Source: VAZQ01 sp963840535
Lineage (GTDB): Bacteria; Pseudomonadota; Alphaproteobacteria; Rhizobiales; Xanthobacteraceae
Reading direction: 5' to 3'
Assembly (NCBI GenBank): GCA_963840535.1
Contig: CAWIZJ010000013.1
Span: 1 to 64,000 of the forward strand
DNA length: 64,000 nucleotides
Within the stretch, counting starts at the first letter, position 1. The number at the start of each line of letters is the position of its first letter. Both the position numbers and the translations under genes were made by a program. Positions 46,034-55,655 of this stretch are shown in pieces. The notes below the pieces were generated by a model. The model was given only the letters and a program-made list of their open reading frames with translations. It was not told the origin of the DNA and did no database searches.

Positions 46034-46231
46034 TGAAAGTCGCGAGTTATCACGCTGCTCGGTGGTGCGGCGGCGTGGCCGCTCGCAGCACGTGCGCAGC
46101 AGGCGGAGCGGGTACGGCGGATTGGCGTGCTGCACGGGCTCGCCGAGAGCGATCCGGAGGGCCAAAGCCCGCTCGGCGGCGTTCCGACAGGGGCTCCACG
46201 GCCTAGGCTGGACGGAGGGCCGCAATCTAAC
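46034..46231 (+). pseudogene. 5' fragment of an ABC_sub_bind gene
   Basis: Reading around small shifts gives the signal sequence ITLLGGAAAWPLAARAQQAE, then RVRRIGVLHGLAESDPEGQ and SAAFRQGLHGLGWTEGRNL. The similarity stops abruptly at about 46231, where low-GC, homopolymer-rich DNA begins. Only the first quarter of the gene remains. Confidence 0.65.
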
Positions 46232-46452
46232 AAGATTTTTTTGGCAGTGGTAAGAGGCTTGATTTAGAATCAAATATTCAAGTTGGAATGCTTGGAAGTC
46301 TCGAATCCAATTCCGGGGTGGGGGCAAAAAATAAGCAAGAATTTTTTGGGGCTCGACCCTCCCCGGGGGATGCAGCACTTTAACATCCACGCCCCGCGCA
46401 AATTCGGGGGGGTTGGGGGTCTCGCAAACGTGCTCGACCCACCCAGAATAAT
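46232..46452. other. Anomalous homopolymer-rich stretch
   Basis: This 220-bp spacer contains runs such as attttttt, aaaaaat, attttttgggg and cggggggg, and a sharp drop then rise in GC. It joins the broken ABC_sub_bind fragment to the 3' end of the L,D-transpeptidase gene. No gene is visible. It may mark a poorly resolved assembly junction. Confidence 0.45.
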
Positions 46453-48336
46453 TTACCGGTTGATGCCGTGGGATGGTCGCGGCGGCGATCTTCTTCCGCC
46501 GAAGAACAAGGATTCGAAGAACGACATGGCAGGAGGGGCTGCGGCCCTGCGGCGGCCGCCTGTGGATGCGACCTCCGCCGGCTTGCCATCAGGCGCAGGC
46601 TCGATGATGGCGCGCTCGCTCTTGACCGCAGCTATCAGGCGGCCATCGATATTGTAGACGTCGCGCCGGGTCTGCAGCTTGCCGGCGTCGTCGACGAAAG
46701 CGCTCTGGTACGTCAGATGCACCCAGATGGCCGCGGGCGGCAGCTGAATGTCCTGCTCGCCGGCGCCGAACATGCGCGTGACCCTCTCGACCGTCCAGTG
46801 CTCGCTGGGCCGCGCGAGGTTGAGCAGAACCTCGGCATATTTGGCGGGATGCTGTACGCGCATGCAGCCGTGGCTGTAGGCGCGGGCCTCGTGCGCGAAC
46901 ATGTGCTTTTCCGGGGTGTCGTGCTGATACACTATGAAGCGATTGTGAATATTGAAGCGGATCCGGCCGAGCGCATTGTCGTCGCGCGGCGCCTGGGTCA
47001 GCTGCACCGCGCCGCCGCTGTAGCTGACGGTCATGCCCATGCGGTCGAGCACCGTCGGATCCTGGGTGCGCAGCGCAAGATAGTCGTTCACCATCGACGG
47101 CGGCACGCGCCAGGTCGGATTGACGGTGATGGATGTCATGGCCTGCGACAAGAGCGGCGTCGGCATCCTCGGGTCGCCGATCACGATGCGCGTGCTCCAC
47201 ACCGGGGCACCGCCGTGCATCACCCTGAGCATGAACTCGGGATGGTTGACGATGACATGGGTGCGGCCGAGGTCGCGCGGATACCAGCGCCAGCGTTCCA
47301 TGTTGGCAATGACGAGATCGATCTGCCTGTCCTTGACCGGGGCGTTGAGCGCCTTGACCGTGCGCGCATCGAGGCTGCCGGTTGCGGGCAGCTCGTTCGC
47401 CTGCTGGAACTTTCGCACCGCCGCCGCGAGCGCAGCATCGTAGGCGAGGTCGGAGGCTTCCGCGGAAAGTCCTAGCTTCTCGCGCAGGAGGGGCACGCGC
47501 GTATCCTGCACCGGAGCTTTCGGGTTGAGCTTGAGCAGTGGCCCGCCCGCAATCTCGACTCTGGGGCCACTCGACTTCGCGCGCATCTCGGCAAGCTTCG
47601 CCTTGAGCTTCTGATAGGCCGCATGAGGGGGGGCAAATTCGTCGAGGGCTTTGCCGGCGTCCCCGGCGTCGACCATCCGCGCGAGGATGGCGGCGGGTTT
47701 GGGCGGCGTCTGCGGCAGGTCGATGTTGTGGCTCAGGCGTGCGTAGGGAAAACGCCCGGCCTGGAGATGACGGGCGAAGGTGAGCACTGCCTGCGTAAGC
47801 TTGAGGTCAGCCTCCGCGAACGCGTCCGGGGCAAGCCCTGCGAAATCCGGCGTGCGATAATCGCTGGCATCGAGCCCATCGGCTTCGGCCTCCTTAAGGC
47901 GGGCAATCACGGCCTTCGCGCGTGCGTTCTCGATGCCCTTGTCGAGCCAGAGCGGGGCGAGGTTTCTCCCCTGATAGAATTTCTCGACGGCCGCTTTCTC
48001 GTTCTTGCTGGCAAAAATCTTGTCGGGGGTTGCGGCCAGTAAGTCGCAAATCTTTTCTGCCACCACCCGGTCTGTGGGATCGAGCGAAGCGAGCGGATCG
48101 GGTGCCGCAGTCTCCTCGGTTACGGCCGCCGGGGCGGCTGGCGCTGCGGGATCGGTGTTGATGCTCGCCGCGGGCGGTTCGCCCGCCGGAATTGCCGGAG
48201 GGGACGATGCCTCGGTCGCGGGTGACGCGATTGCAGGCGATTTGGCCGTTTCCTGCGCAGAGACGCCGAATGGGGCAGCTAGCAGCAAGGCAAGAGCCGT
48301 GCCCGCCAACATGCGGTCGCAACGAGGGCAGCTCAT
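46453..48336 (-). CDS. Periplasmic L,D-transpeptidase (YcbB/LdtD-like)
   Basis: Intact protein of 627 residues. The start MSCPRCDRMLAGTALALLLA at 48336 is a signal peptide. A Pro/Ala-rich linker and an N-terminal scaffold domain (KFYQGRNLAPLWLDKGIENA) follow, then a peptidoglycan-binding segment (VRKFQQANELPATGSLDART) and the YkuD catalytic domain: RTHVIVNHPEFMLRVMHGGA, TPEKHMFAHEARAYSHGCMR-VQHP, with the catalytic Cys in SHGCMR. It makes 3-3 peptidoglycan cross-links or attaches proteins to the wall. The mature C-terminus is Pro/Arg-rich. An upstream start at 48408 would add a non-signal extension and is less likely. Confidence 0.93.
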   Translation of the reverse strand: MSCPRCDRMLAGTALALLLAAPFGVSAQETAKSPAIASPATEASSPPAIPAGEPPAASINTDPAAPAAPAAVTEETAAPDPLASLDPTDRVVAEKICDLLAATPDKIFASKNEKAAVEKFYQGRNLAPLWLDKGIENARAKAVIARLKEAEADGLDASDYRTPDFAGLAPDAFAEADLKLTQAVLTFARHLQAGRFPYARLSHNIDLPQTPPKPAAILARMVDAGDAGKALDEFAPPHAAYQKLKAKLAEMRAKSSGPRVEIAGGPLLKLNPKAPVQDTRVPLLREKLGLSAEASDLAYDAALAAAVRKFQQANELPATGSLDARTVKALNAPVKDRQIDLVIANMERWRWYPRDLGRTHVIVNHPEFMLRVMHGGAPVWSTRIVIGDPRMPTPLLSQAMTSITVNPTWRVPPSMVNDYLALRTQDPTVLDRMGMTVSYSGGAVQLTQAPRDDNALGRIRFNIHNRFIVYQHDTPEKHMFAHEARAYSHGCMRVQHPAKYAEVLLNLARPSEHWTVERVTRMFGAGEQDIQLPPAAIWVHLTYQSAFVDDAGKLQTRRDVYNIDGRLIAAVKSERAIIEPAPDGKPAEVASTGGRRRAAAPPAMSFFESLFFGGRRSPPRPSHGINR

Positions 48337-48591
48337 CAGCGATTCTCCCAATCTCGATTGATCTTTCTGACCGCAGCTCCCCCGGCCAAAGCCCTGTTGA
48401 CCGTGCAATTAGCCAATCCGAATTTTCAGGTCGAGCTAACGGGCGAGTTTCACCTTAAATTTGGCGATTTTGGAGCACACGCGCGCCGTTTAAATGGTTC
48501 GCCGTTGTGGCTGATTCCCGAGCAGGCACGCCAAGGCCTTGCTACGCAGGTCATAAACTTCAAAATACTCAAGGCGAGCAACTCGACAACG

Positions 48592-48660
48592 CCAGTTTCG
48601 ATTGTCACCGATGCGGTGCCGCCGACGCTGCTCGCGCTCGCCGACGAGGTGATTGAATAG
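48592..48660 (+). pseudogene. 3' tip of an ABC_sub_bind gene
   Basis: The last 23 codons, TPVSIVTDAVPPTLLALADE followed by VIE-stop, match the invariant C-terminus of the family (VPPTLLARADEVIE). Nothing upstream on this strand continues the gene. It is a detached fragment, about 165 nt from the end of the next, minus-strand copy. Confidence 0.65.
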
Positions 48661-48823
48661 ACGTTGCAAGCGGCACGTCCTTTGCTGCGGTGCATGAGTT
48701 TCCTTGTGGCACTGAGCAGCGGTTCAAGGATGTCCGCTCTTATGTCGGCTCCTGGGGGGTAAAGCGGAATTGTTGCAATCGCGACCGATTCGACGCTCCT
48801 GACCCAAAGCGGTCATGGCGGAC

Positions 48824-49810
48824 TTACTCGATCACCTCGTCGGCGCGGGCGAGCACCGTCGCCGGCACGTCGAGGCCGAGCGCCTTGGCGGTCTTGAGGT
48901 TGATCACCAGCTCGTACCTGGTCGGCGCCTGCACCGGCAGGTCGGCCGGCTTCTCGCCCTTGAGGATGCGATCGACGTAGCCGGCCGCGCGCCGGTACTG
49001 GTCGACCAAATCAGGCCCATAGGAGATCAGGCCGCCGCCGGTGACGAAGAGAGCGAACGGGGTAGACCGCGGGCAGTTTGTGCCGGGCCGCCAGCGTGAC
49101 GATCAGATCGCGATGAGCGCCGCCAACGCGCTCGCCGTCACGATCAGACCGCCATTCGAGAGCGCGCGAAGGCGGTGATTGCGCGCTCGATCTCGCCGGC
49201 GTCGCGCATGTTGACCGGGGTCACCTCCACCCCGAGCGACGGCGCCACGGCCTGGATGGCGCCAAACTGGCCGGTTCCGGAGGCTATGGTGGGATCCCGA
49301 AGGACCGCCACTCGCGTCACGCCCGGCGCGATCTGCTTGAGCAGCTCCAGCCATTTCCCGCTCATGCTGTATTCGAAAGGCATAAAGCCGGTGGCGTTGC
49401 CGCCCGGCCGCGCCAGGCTGTCGACGAAGCCGGCGGCGACCGGATCGCTGACGACCGGGAACACGATCGGCACGGTGCGGGTCGCCTGCAGCAACGGCCC
49501 CACGGTCGCGGCGCCATGGGCCAGGATGACGTCGGGCGCGAGCGCGGCCAATTCCGCCGCGTGTCTGCGAATTTCGGCGGCATTGGCCGTGGCCCAGCGA
49601 GTGTCGATCCGCACATTGCGGCCGATGGTCCAGCCCAATAGCGCCAGCCCCTGCAGGAACGCCCCGATGCGGGCCTGAAATTCCGCATCGTCCGCGGCTG
49701 CGGGCAGGAGCACGCCGATGCGCCGCATGCGCTCGCCCTGCTGCGCGCGCGCCGCGAGCGGCCACGCCGCCGCGCCGCCGAGCGAGCGTGATGAACTCGC
49801 GCCGTCTCAT
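48824..49810 (-). pseudogene. Frameshifted ABC_sub_bind gene
   Basis: Full-length in content but broken by at least three shifts. In order: MRRREFITL at 49810, then MRRIGVLLPAAADDAEFQAR, LQGLALLGWTIGRNVRIDTR, LAPDVILAHGAATVGPLLQA, FVDSLARPGGNATGFMPFEY, GLISYGPDLVDQYRRAAGYV and DRILKGEKPADLPVQAP, ending ATVLARADEVIE at 48824. It is a close paralogue of the gene at 44092-45078. The shifts may be read errors, in which case this is a functional gene of about 329 residues. Confidence 0.75.
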
Positions 49811-49918
49811 GGACTCGCCCTCTCAGGCTCAGGGAATCGCAAGCTACCAGCATCCGCAAGATAGCAGATGTCGAGCGTCGGCCGCAGCAAATGTGAGCAG
49901 GCCATGTCCGCTGTGGGC

Positions 49919-50565
49919 GTGCGCCGTGACAAGGCGGCGCTTTCCAGTGGGTGCAAGTCCCACCCGGCAACCGCTCCAGCCGGAAGCAACCGGAGCAGTC
50001 ATGGAGGTAACGAAGTGGCTGAAGCCTTCGGATAGCGTGTCACGATATACGGTGACAGCGCGAGTGTGCAGGCCGTAACGCGAGTGAACGCCGAGCAAAC
50101 CTCGAAAAGGACAATGCGCAGGCCGACCCGACAGCCATATCGGGGAAGGCTGACACGGCTGGGGTGAATGAGCGAAGCAGTGCCCCCAGTCGCTGCGCCG
50201 GGGTAGTGGCGACAGCATGTACACAAGGAAAGCGCACGAAACACGGGAAGCCCCAAAGCGTGGTCAGCGACGACCAACCGGAAGCCCGTGAGGGACAGGC
50301 CGGGCGCTTTGGGGTGGCGGAGAGGTTCGTAGTACCGCTGAAGCCGGGTAATGCCGGTGGAGGGAAGGGACCTCAGTTCAAGACAGACGCAATACGTGGT
50401 GAAGGACCTGGAGATTGGGCAACCTATCAACTCCGCGAGTGTTCAGAAACTGCAGAAGGCGTTGCACGCGAAAGCTAAGGCGTGAAGTCTTGTCCGAGAG
50501 CCGGATGCGGGAGATCTGCATGTCCGGTTCGATGAGCGGGATGTGGAAACGGAGCCATGGCTGAA
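49919..50565 (+). ncRNA. Group II intron with deleted reverse transcriptase
   Basis: Begins with the consensus-like 5' end GTGCG at 49919 and a first stem (gcgccgtgacaaggcggcgc), followed by the block 'gggtgcaagtcccacccggc'. Near the 3' end a domain V hairpin (gagccggatgcggga...tgcatgtccggttc) lies at about 50497-50530. The internal coding part keeps only the first ~55 codons of the intron reverse transcriptase. It sits about 110 nt upstream of the start of the minus-strand ABC_sub_bind copy at 49810. The 3' boundary is approximate. Confidence 0.65.
50300..50485 (+). pseudogene. N-terminal remnant of a group II intron reverse transcriptase
   Basis: Across one shift the frame reads VPLKPGNAGGGKGPQFKTDA and then DLEIGQPINSASVQKLQKAL followed by HAKAKA-stop at 50485. 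This is the N-terminus of LtrA-like intron proteins ('LEIGQPxNPExVQKLQxALHAKAK'). The catalytic YADD region and the maturase domain are missing. Confidence 0.6.
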
Positions 50566-50918
50566 CCACTAAGGCACCGCCAGACGAAAGAGGCGGCAAC
50601 AGATATGTTCGACCTACAGCCACCGCGCCACATCTGGAGCCCATCCCGGAAGTGCCGGCACGGCTCGCTTACGTCGGCTATTGGGGGTCAAGCGGACATG
50701 CCCATCATGCGCTCGAAATGACGCGATTGACCCACACCGACCGTCTCGATGCCGCGGTCACATGCAACCGAGAAACAATCGCAGGCTGGTGGTGAGAAGA
50801 TCAAGCCGACGGGGCCGACTGACGCCTCGCAGGAAGCGGCGGAGGACCGCGGATGACTCGAAACCGGTCGCGACGACTTCGTATGCGCGGCGGGTTTCGC
50901 GGTGTGCGCTGGTCTTCG
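50566..50918. other. Spacer between intron remnant and the monooxygenase gene
   Basis: No coding sequence is supported. Around 50686 it contains 'gggggtcaagcggacatg', a word that recurs with variations near the ABC_sub_bind copies elsewhere in the window. Confidence 0.45.
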
Positions 50919-52782
50919 CTAAGCATTCCGAGCGGGCAGTCCTGTGGGGTTGTTGGTATTCGGCAAGCCGCGCATCGCCGCGACGTCCGGAGAGGCACCA
51001 ACTCGGGGTAGCAGGCCTACCTCGGAGGCCTTTATCTGCAGGGCGAGATACTTGGAGTAAATGCGGCATTGGGCGAAACTGCCGGCGATGAACCAGAGGC
51101 CGGGCTGCCTGGTGCGCATGAACATGTTGCGCAATTCCTGGTCATCGCCGAATCCCCAGATCGGGCCGACACGAGTGGCAACATCGACGCCAAACAGCTT
51201 GCTGACCAGATGTTCCTGGCCCTTGTAGCCGGTTGCCAGCACGATCAGGTCGGCACCGAGCGTGTCGCCGCTGCGCATCCGCGCTCCTTCCGCGACGAAC
51301 TCGGCGATATCGGAAAATTGCACCAATCCGACCTCGCCTTTGACGATCAGATCGGAGCAGCCGACGTTGAAGTAGTAGCCGCCGCCGCGGCTGAGGTACT
51401 TGAACTGCCAGCCGGTTCCGTCCTCACCGAAATCAAGCTTGAATCCGACGCGCTCGAGCCCATCGAGCAGTTCCTTGTCCAGATTCCTCGCTTGTTCGGT
51501 CAAGAGGATGTGGCTCTTCCTTGCCAGTGAAAGCGGGATGGACGTCGTGATGAGGTCGCAGTCCTCCAGTGAAGGTCCTTCGTCATAGAGCGCATAGGGC
51601 AGTTGCGCGCTCGGCTCGACATTGACGATCAGGGTCGAGCTGCGCTGCACGAGCGTGACCTTCGCCCCGCTCGAATGCAGGTCCTGGGCAAGATCATGGC
51701 CGCTGTTGCCGGAGCCGATGACGAGGACGTTCTTGCCCTTCCACGCATCGCCGTCGTCATACTGGCTTGAATGCAGGACCGTGCCGCCGAAGGTGCGCAG
51801 CGTCGGGATGTCCGGCAGGCTCGGAATGCCGCTCACTCCGGTGGCCAAGACGACGTGACGCGGGTGCATCTCCCGCTTGGTGCCGTCGGCCCGGCGTAGC
51901 ACAACGGACCATCGTCCGGCTTTCTCGTCGTAGGTGCCGCCCTCGAATTCGGTGGCCGTCCAATAATTGAGCTCCATGGCTTCTGCATACGCCTCGAACC
52001 AGGACGCAAGCTTGTCTTTGGGAATGTAAGCTGGCCAGTTCGGCGGAAATGGCATGTACGGCAGGTGGTTGACATGTACCTGATTGTGCAGGACCAGCGC
52101 GTGATAACGATTGCGCCAGTTGTCGCCGATGCGCGCTTCGCGATCCACGATCAGCGTGTCGACACCCAATTGCGTGAGGCGCGCGGCGGTCGAAAGTCCG
52201 GCCTGTCCGCCGCCGACAACGAGCACGGCCGGCTCGCGGTCGGCATATTCAGCGGCGGCGTTCCGCAGGTCGAGCCAATTGGGACCGCGAAAATCGCGCG
52301 AATAGGCCTTGCCCTGCGGACGCGATCTCCCGGCCTGTTCCTCGAACCCCTTGAGTGCGTCGAGAGCCGTGAGCAGCGTCCATGCTTTCAGCGTGGTGCC
52401 GTCGTTGGCATCTGGGGTAAGCCGCAGCGACTCCGCTACCACGACCGTCAGCGGTTTCAAACCTGAAGATCGCTTCGATCGCGTTGGTGCCCGCGCGCAT
52501 GACATGGCGGGGCGCAGTCCGATTGGAAGCGATCCTGAAACCGGCCGGTCGGGCGCGGCCGACATGCGCTTTCAGCTCTCTCAGAATGGCGTTCGAGCCG
52601 TCGACCGTTTTGATGTTCCAGGTGAGCGCTACCACATCGCGCCAATAGCTGTCGGCATGAAATAGCGTCTTGAGCAAACCGTCGTCGGGCTCCGCAAGGG
52701 CCCTTTCGAACTGCGCAAGCCAATTCTCCGCAGCGGTCAGCGGCGGATTCTGTTTCTGTCTTTGCCAGCATTCGCGCCCCAC
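50919..52782 (-). CDS. Flavin-containing monooxygenase-like NAD(P)/FAD oxidoreductase with N-terminal SnoaL-like domain
   Basis: The first ~120 residues (AENWLAQFERALAEPDDGLL, LFHADSYWRDVVALTWNIKT) form an NTF2/SnoaL-like domain. After a shift near 52460 the FMO part has the FAD Rossmann motif AVLVVGGGQAGLSTAARLTQ, LHNQVHVNHLPYMPFPPNWP, ATGVSGIPSLPDIP, the NADPH motif KNVLVIGSGNSGHDLAQDLH and VLATGYKGQEHL. The combination of the two domains is a known architecture in proteobacteria. Length is about 620 residues. The last 25 codons after LLPR look unlike the family, so the true stop may lie slightly upstream of 50919. Substrate unknown. Confidence 0.88.
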
Positions 52783-53219
52783 ATTATCGATCTGCGCGAC
52801 ATCTCCAGAATTTTCAACCTACACCGATTGAGGCCGGCGAGCGAGGGGCTGAGAACGAACCAACTTCCGGTCCTGTGAAGGTTTTCGGATGCCGGCCGCT
52901 CACGAAGGGTGCCGCGCACTCCGGCGGCCGGCGTACGAAAACCTCCAAGGGAAGAAACCGCGAGCTCGGCGGGTGCGGCGATGCCGTGAGGTGGCCGCGG
53001 GCGAGCGCGCCGCGGGCGCTATGGGGATTTGGCGGCGACGGATCGAGCGGCTGGGTGGGCGCCGAGGGATCGACGGCGAGCGTTGGGGAGGTTGGCGGGC
53101 CGCAGTGATCTGCGTTCGAGGGGCACGGCTGGATCAATGGGGGAAGATCGGCGAGCAAGAACTGGCGTCGATGGCCTATTGCTGCGAGCGCGCACGTGGC
53201 CGGTCGAGAACCCGCTGAG
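52783..53219. other. Intergenic region with a long inverted repeat
   Basis: The pair ggttttcg-atgccggccg near 52875 and cggccggcgtacgaaaacc near 52930 forms a strong hairpin. A plus-strand frame (52889-53218) is Arg/Gly-rich and unconvincing. The hairpin may be the far end of the adjacent IS91-type element. Confidence 0.45.
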
Positions 53220-53260
53220 AAGACGAGTGGCTTTGCGGCGTCGTGGCTCGGGCGTCGTCG

Positions 53261-54540
53261 TCATGAGGTGTCGATCCTGATTGCGGGCGTGGGTGCCGTC
53301 GGACGGTAACGAGGCGAGCAGCCGCGCTGGAAGGTCTCGATGATGATCATGCGGCCGCCGCAGCACGGGCAGGGATGCGCGAGTGTTGGCGGCTCGCTCG
53401 GCATCGGTGCTGCCGGCATCGGCGGCTTTGCTCTGGGGCTTCGGCACGGCGAGCAGCTCGCGCGCTTGCGCGATGTTTGTCGGCTCGGTTGCCGTTGGCG
53501 AGCAGCCCATAGTGTCGGATGCGATGGAAGCCCTTCGGCAGCACGTGGATCAGGAACCGCCGGATGAACTCATCGGTCGCCAGCGTCATCGTCTTGTAGC
53601 GGCCCGGCCCCTCGATCCGATAGTCCTTGTACTTGAAGGTGACGCCGTTCTCGTCGGCGGACAGCAGCCGGCGATTGGAGATCGCGATGCGGTGGGTGTA
53701 GCGCGACAAGTAGCGCAATACTTTCTCGGGTCCGGCGAACGGCTCTTTCGCGTAGACCACCCAATCGATCTGGCGCAGTGGCGTTAGATAGGCCTCGAAT
53801 GCAGCCTTGTCGGCGAGCCGCACATGATCGCCGAAGAACTGCAGGTGGCCGGCGTCGTGCGCCGCGACCAGCATCTCCAGAAACAGCCGGCGGAACAACG
53901 CCGAGAGAACCTGCACCGGCAAGAAATAGCGCGGTCGGCACGCGATCCACTTCGATCCATCCGGCGACAGGCCGCCACCCGGCACGACCATGTGCACATG
54001 CGGGTGGTGGGTGAGCGCGGAGCCCCACGTGTGCAGCACCGACATGAAGCCGATGCGAGCGCCGAGGTGCTTGGGGTCGGCTGCGATGGTGATCAGCGTC
54101 TCGGCCGAGGCCTTGAACAGCAGATTGTAGATCACGGCCTTGTTCTGGTAGGCGATGTCGGCGATGGCCGCCGGCAACGTGAACACCACATGAAAGTACG
54201 GCGCCGGCAACAGCTCGGTCTCGCGCTCGGCCAGCCATTCCTTCGCTGCCGCGCCCTGGCACTTCGGGCAATGCCGATTACGGCAGGAGTTGTAGGCGAT
54301 GAGGGTGTGCGAGCACTTCTCGCAGCGCGCAACATGCCCGCCGAGGGCCGCCGTGCGGCAGCTCTCGATCGCCTACATCACCTTCATCTGGCCGAGGCTC
54401 ACATGGCCGGCATTGGCTCTGCGCCACGCCGGTCCATGACCGCGGAAGATATCCGCGACCTCCAGCGCTGGACGCGACACGCGAGCCGCGCTTCAGGCGG
54501 GCGGCTCGGGCTCGTCTCGAGCTTGCCGTCGGCGATGATG
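53261..54540 (-). CDS. IS91-family transposase (HUH endonuclease)
   Basis: The N-terminal zinc-binding region reads GHVARCEKCSHTLIAYNSCR followed by NRHCPKCQG. The catalytic domain carries the His-hydrophobe-His motif in GSALTHHPHVHMVVPGGGLS and the tyrosine segment KVLRYLSRYTHRIAISNRRL. The C-terminus reads RPCPCCGGRMIIIETFQRGC and ends IRIDTS-stop at 53261. Upstream, DIFRGHGPAWRRANAGHVSL and GQMKVM run into an in-frame TAG near 54370, and further frameshifts occur near 54250 and 53450. The element is either inactive or mis-sequenced. Rolling-circle transposition is the family mechanism. Confidence 0.8.
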
Positions 54541-55375
54541 CGTCCAGCGGGCTCATGACCTCGCGGATGGTCTTGGTGGCGACGCGCGTGTAGAGCGCCG
54601 TGGTATCGAGCCCGGCGTGCCCGAGCAGAACCTGGATCACTCTGATATCGGTGTCCTGCTCGAGCAGATGGGTGGCAAAACTATGCCGCAGCGTGTGCAG
54701 GGAGACACGCTTCTTGATGTCGGCCATGTGCGCTGCGGCATGGCAGGCACGGTTGAGCTGGCGGGTCGTCAGAGGGTTCACATGATTCTGGCCTGGAAAC
54801 AACCAGCCCTGCGGCCGTGCTGCCTGCCACCAGGCGCGCAACAGCTCGAGCAGAAGCGGAGACAGCATGACGTTGCGGTCTTTGCGGCCCTTGCCCTGCT
54901 CCACGCGGATGACCATGCGCTTGCTGTCGATGTCGCCGACCTTGAGCGAAATCACCTCGGCGGCGCGCAGACCCGCTCCATAGGCCACGCTCAGCGCCGC
55001 CTTGTACTTGAGCCCCGGCGCTGCATCCAGAAAGCGCGCCACCTCCTCCGGACTCAGCACCACCGGCAGCTTGCGAGGCTCATGGATGAACGCCGTGTGC
55101 TCGATGATGGCAGGTCGCTTGAGCGTCACCCTGAAAAAGAACCGCAGCGCCGCCACGGTTTGATTACGAATTGGCGTGCCGGCGCCGCTCGTGGCCAGCT
55201 GCAGCTGAAAGCGCCGGATGTCCTCGAAGCTCGCCGTGTCGGGCGACCGGCCGAGGAAAATTGCCAAGTTCTTGATGGTCCGGATGTAGCCTTGCTGGGT
55301 CTTCGGCGATAACTTGCGGATCGTCATGTCTTCGATCATGCGCCGGCGTAACGGGCTCATTGCCTCGTCGGTCAT
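54278..55375 (-). CDS. Tyrosine recombinase/integrase of the IS91-type element
   Basis: Intact catalytic protein. The N-terminal SAM-like domain reads MIEDMTIRKLSPKTQQGYIR and FLGRSPDTASFEDIRRFQLQ. The catalytic residues are Arg in AYGAGLRAAEVISLKVGDID, His-x-x-Arg in VSLHTLRHSFATHLLEQDTD, His in VIQVLLGHAGLDTTALYTRV and the Tyr in ALYTRV. The normal protein ends soon after IREVMSPLD. The tail of this frame beyond about 54550 is Arg-rich out-of-frame sequence of the transposase start region, so the true stop is probably near 54400 after a one-base correction. Confidence 0.9.
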   Translation of the reverse strand: MTDEAMSPLRRRMIEDMTIRKLSPKTQQGYIRTIKNLAIFLGRSPDTASFEDIRRFQLQLATSGAGTPIRNQTVAALRFFFRVTLKRPAIIEHTAFIHEPRKLPVVLSPEEVARFLDAAPGLKYKAALSVAYGAGLRAAEVISLKVGDIDSKRMVIRVEQGKGRKDRNVMLSPLLLELLRAWWQAARPQGWLFPGQNHVNPLTTRQLNRACHAAAHMADIKKRVSLHTLRHSFATHLLEQDTDIRVIQVLLGHAGLDTTALYTRVATKTIREVMSPLDASSPTASSRRARAARLKRGSRVASSAGGRGYLPRSWTGVAQSQCRPCEPRPDEGDVGDRELPHGGPRRACCALREVLAHPHRLQLLP

Positions 55376-55383
55376 GGGGATGC

Positions 55384-55431
55384 TCCTGTCTTGAGTGAGG
55401 TTGCGAACAACCCCTCATCTTCAAGACAGGA
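55384..55431. repeat. Inverted repeat at the integrase end of the IS91-type element
   Basis: tcctgtcttga (55384-55394) pairs with tcaagacagga (55421-55431) across a 26-nt spacer containing gttgcgaacaaccc, a small hairpin itself. It lies 9 nt upstream of the integrase start and likely combines element end and promoter. Confidence 0.65.
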
Positions 55432-55500
55432 CGCTCCCGTGCGCTACCGTATTCGCCGTGCCGCCTGCCGCAGCGACCTACCGCGCGAGCGGTTTAGTCC

Positions 55501-55655
55501 TTTGGGGGTAGAAGCCGGAAAACATATGCTCGATCTGAGCTTTACCGCTTTTGACCCAACCGGACATGACCGGATCGAAATCCCGCAGCGCAGCAGTCTC
55601 CTGTCCATACCGAGGTGTGCTATCCTTTCGGTCGGAAGCACGGGAGGACCGGGCA
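55501..55655 (+). repeat. Repeated leader region of an ABC_sub_bind gene
   Basis: The words tttgggggtagaagccggaa, aacatatgctcgatctgagc and 'atcccgcagcgcagcagtctcctgtc', then gtgctatcctttcggtcgga and ggcagtga before the start, recur almost unchanged at 58680-58828, and the first two words recur at 59902-59958. The region therefore duplicates together with the genes and likely contains their promoter (tgtgctatcctttc resembles a -10 area). Confidence 0.65.

Larger units (their letters stand above)
53220..55431 (-). mobile_element. IS91-type element with tyrosine recombinase and HUH-type transposase genes
   Basis: Two overlapping minus-strand genes, an integrase followed by a Y1/HUH-type transposase, form the pattern of rhizobial IS91-like elements. 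The right end is marked by the inverted pair tcctgtcttga/tcaagacagga at 55384-55431 in front of the integrase. The left boundary is uncertain, either just after the transposase stop (53261) or at the hairpin near 52875-52950. No target duplication is expected for this rolling-circle family, and I see none. Confidence 0.7.

Noticed and set aside
46262..46330. tRNA-like fragment around cgaatccaattcc
   Set aside because: A T-arm-like word is present, but no acceptor or anticodon stem can be paired with it.
52889..53218. Plus-strand 109-codon frame rich in Arg and Gly
   Set aside because: It covers a strong hairpin and spacer next to the IS91-type element. Composition is that of a random GC-rich frame.
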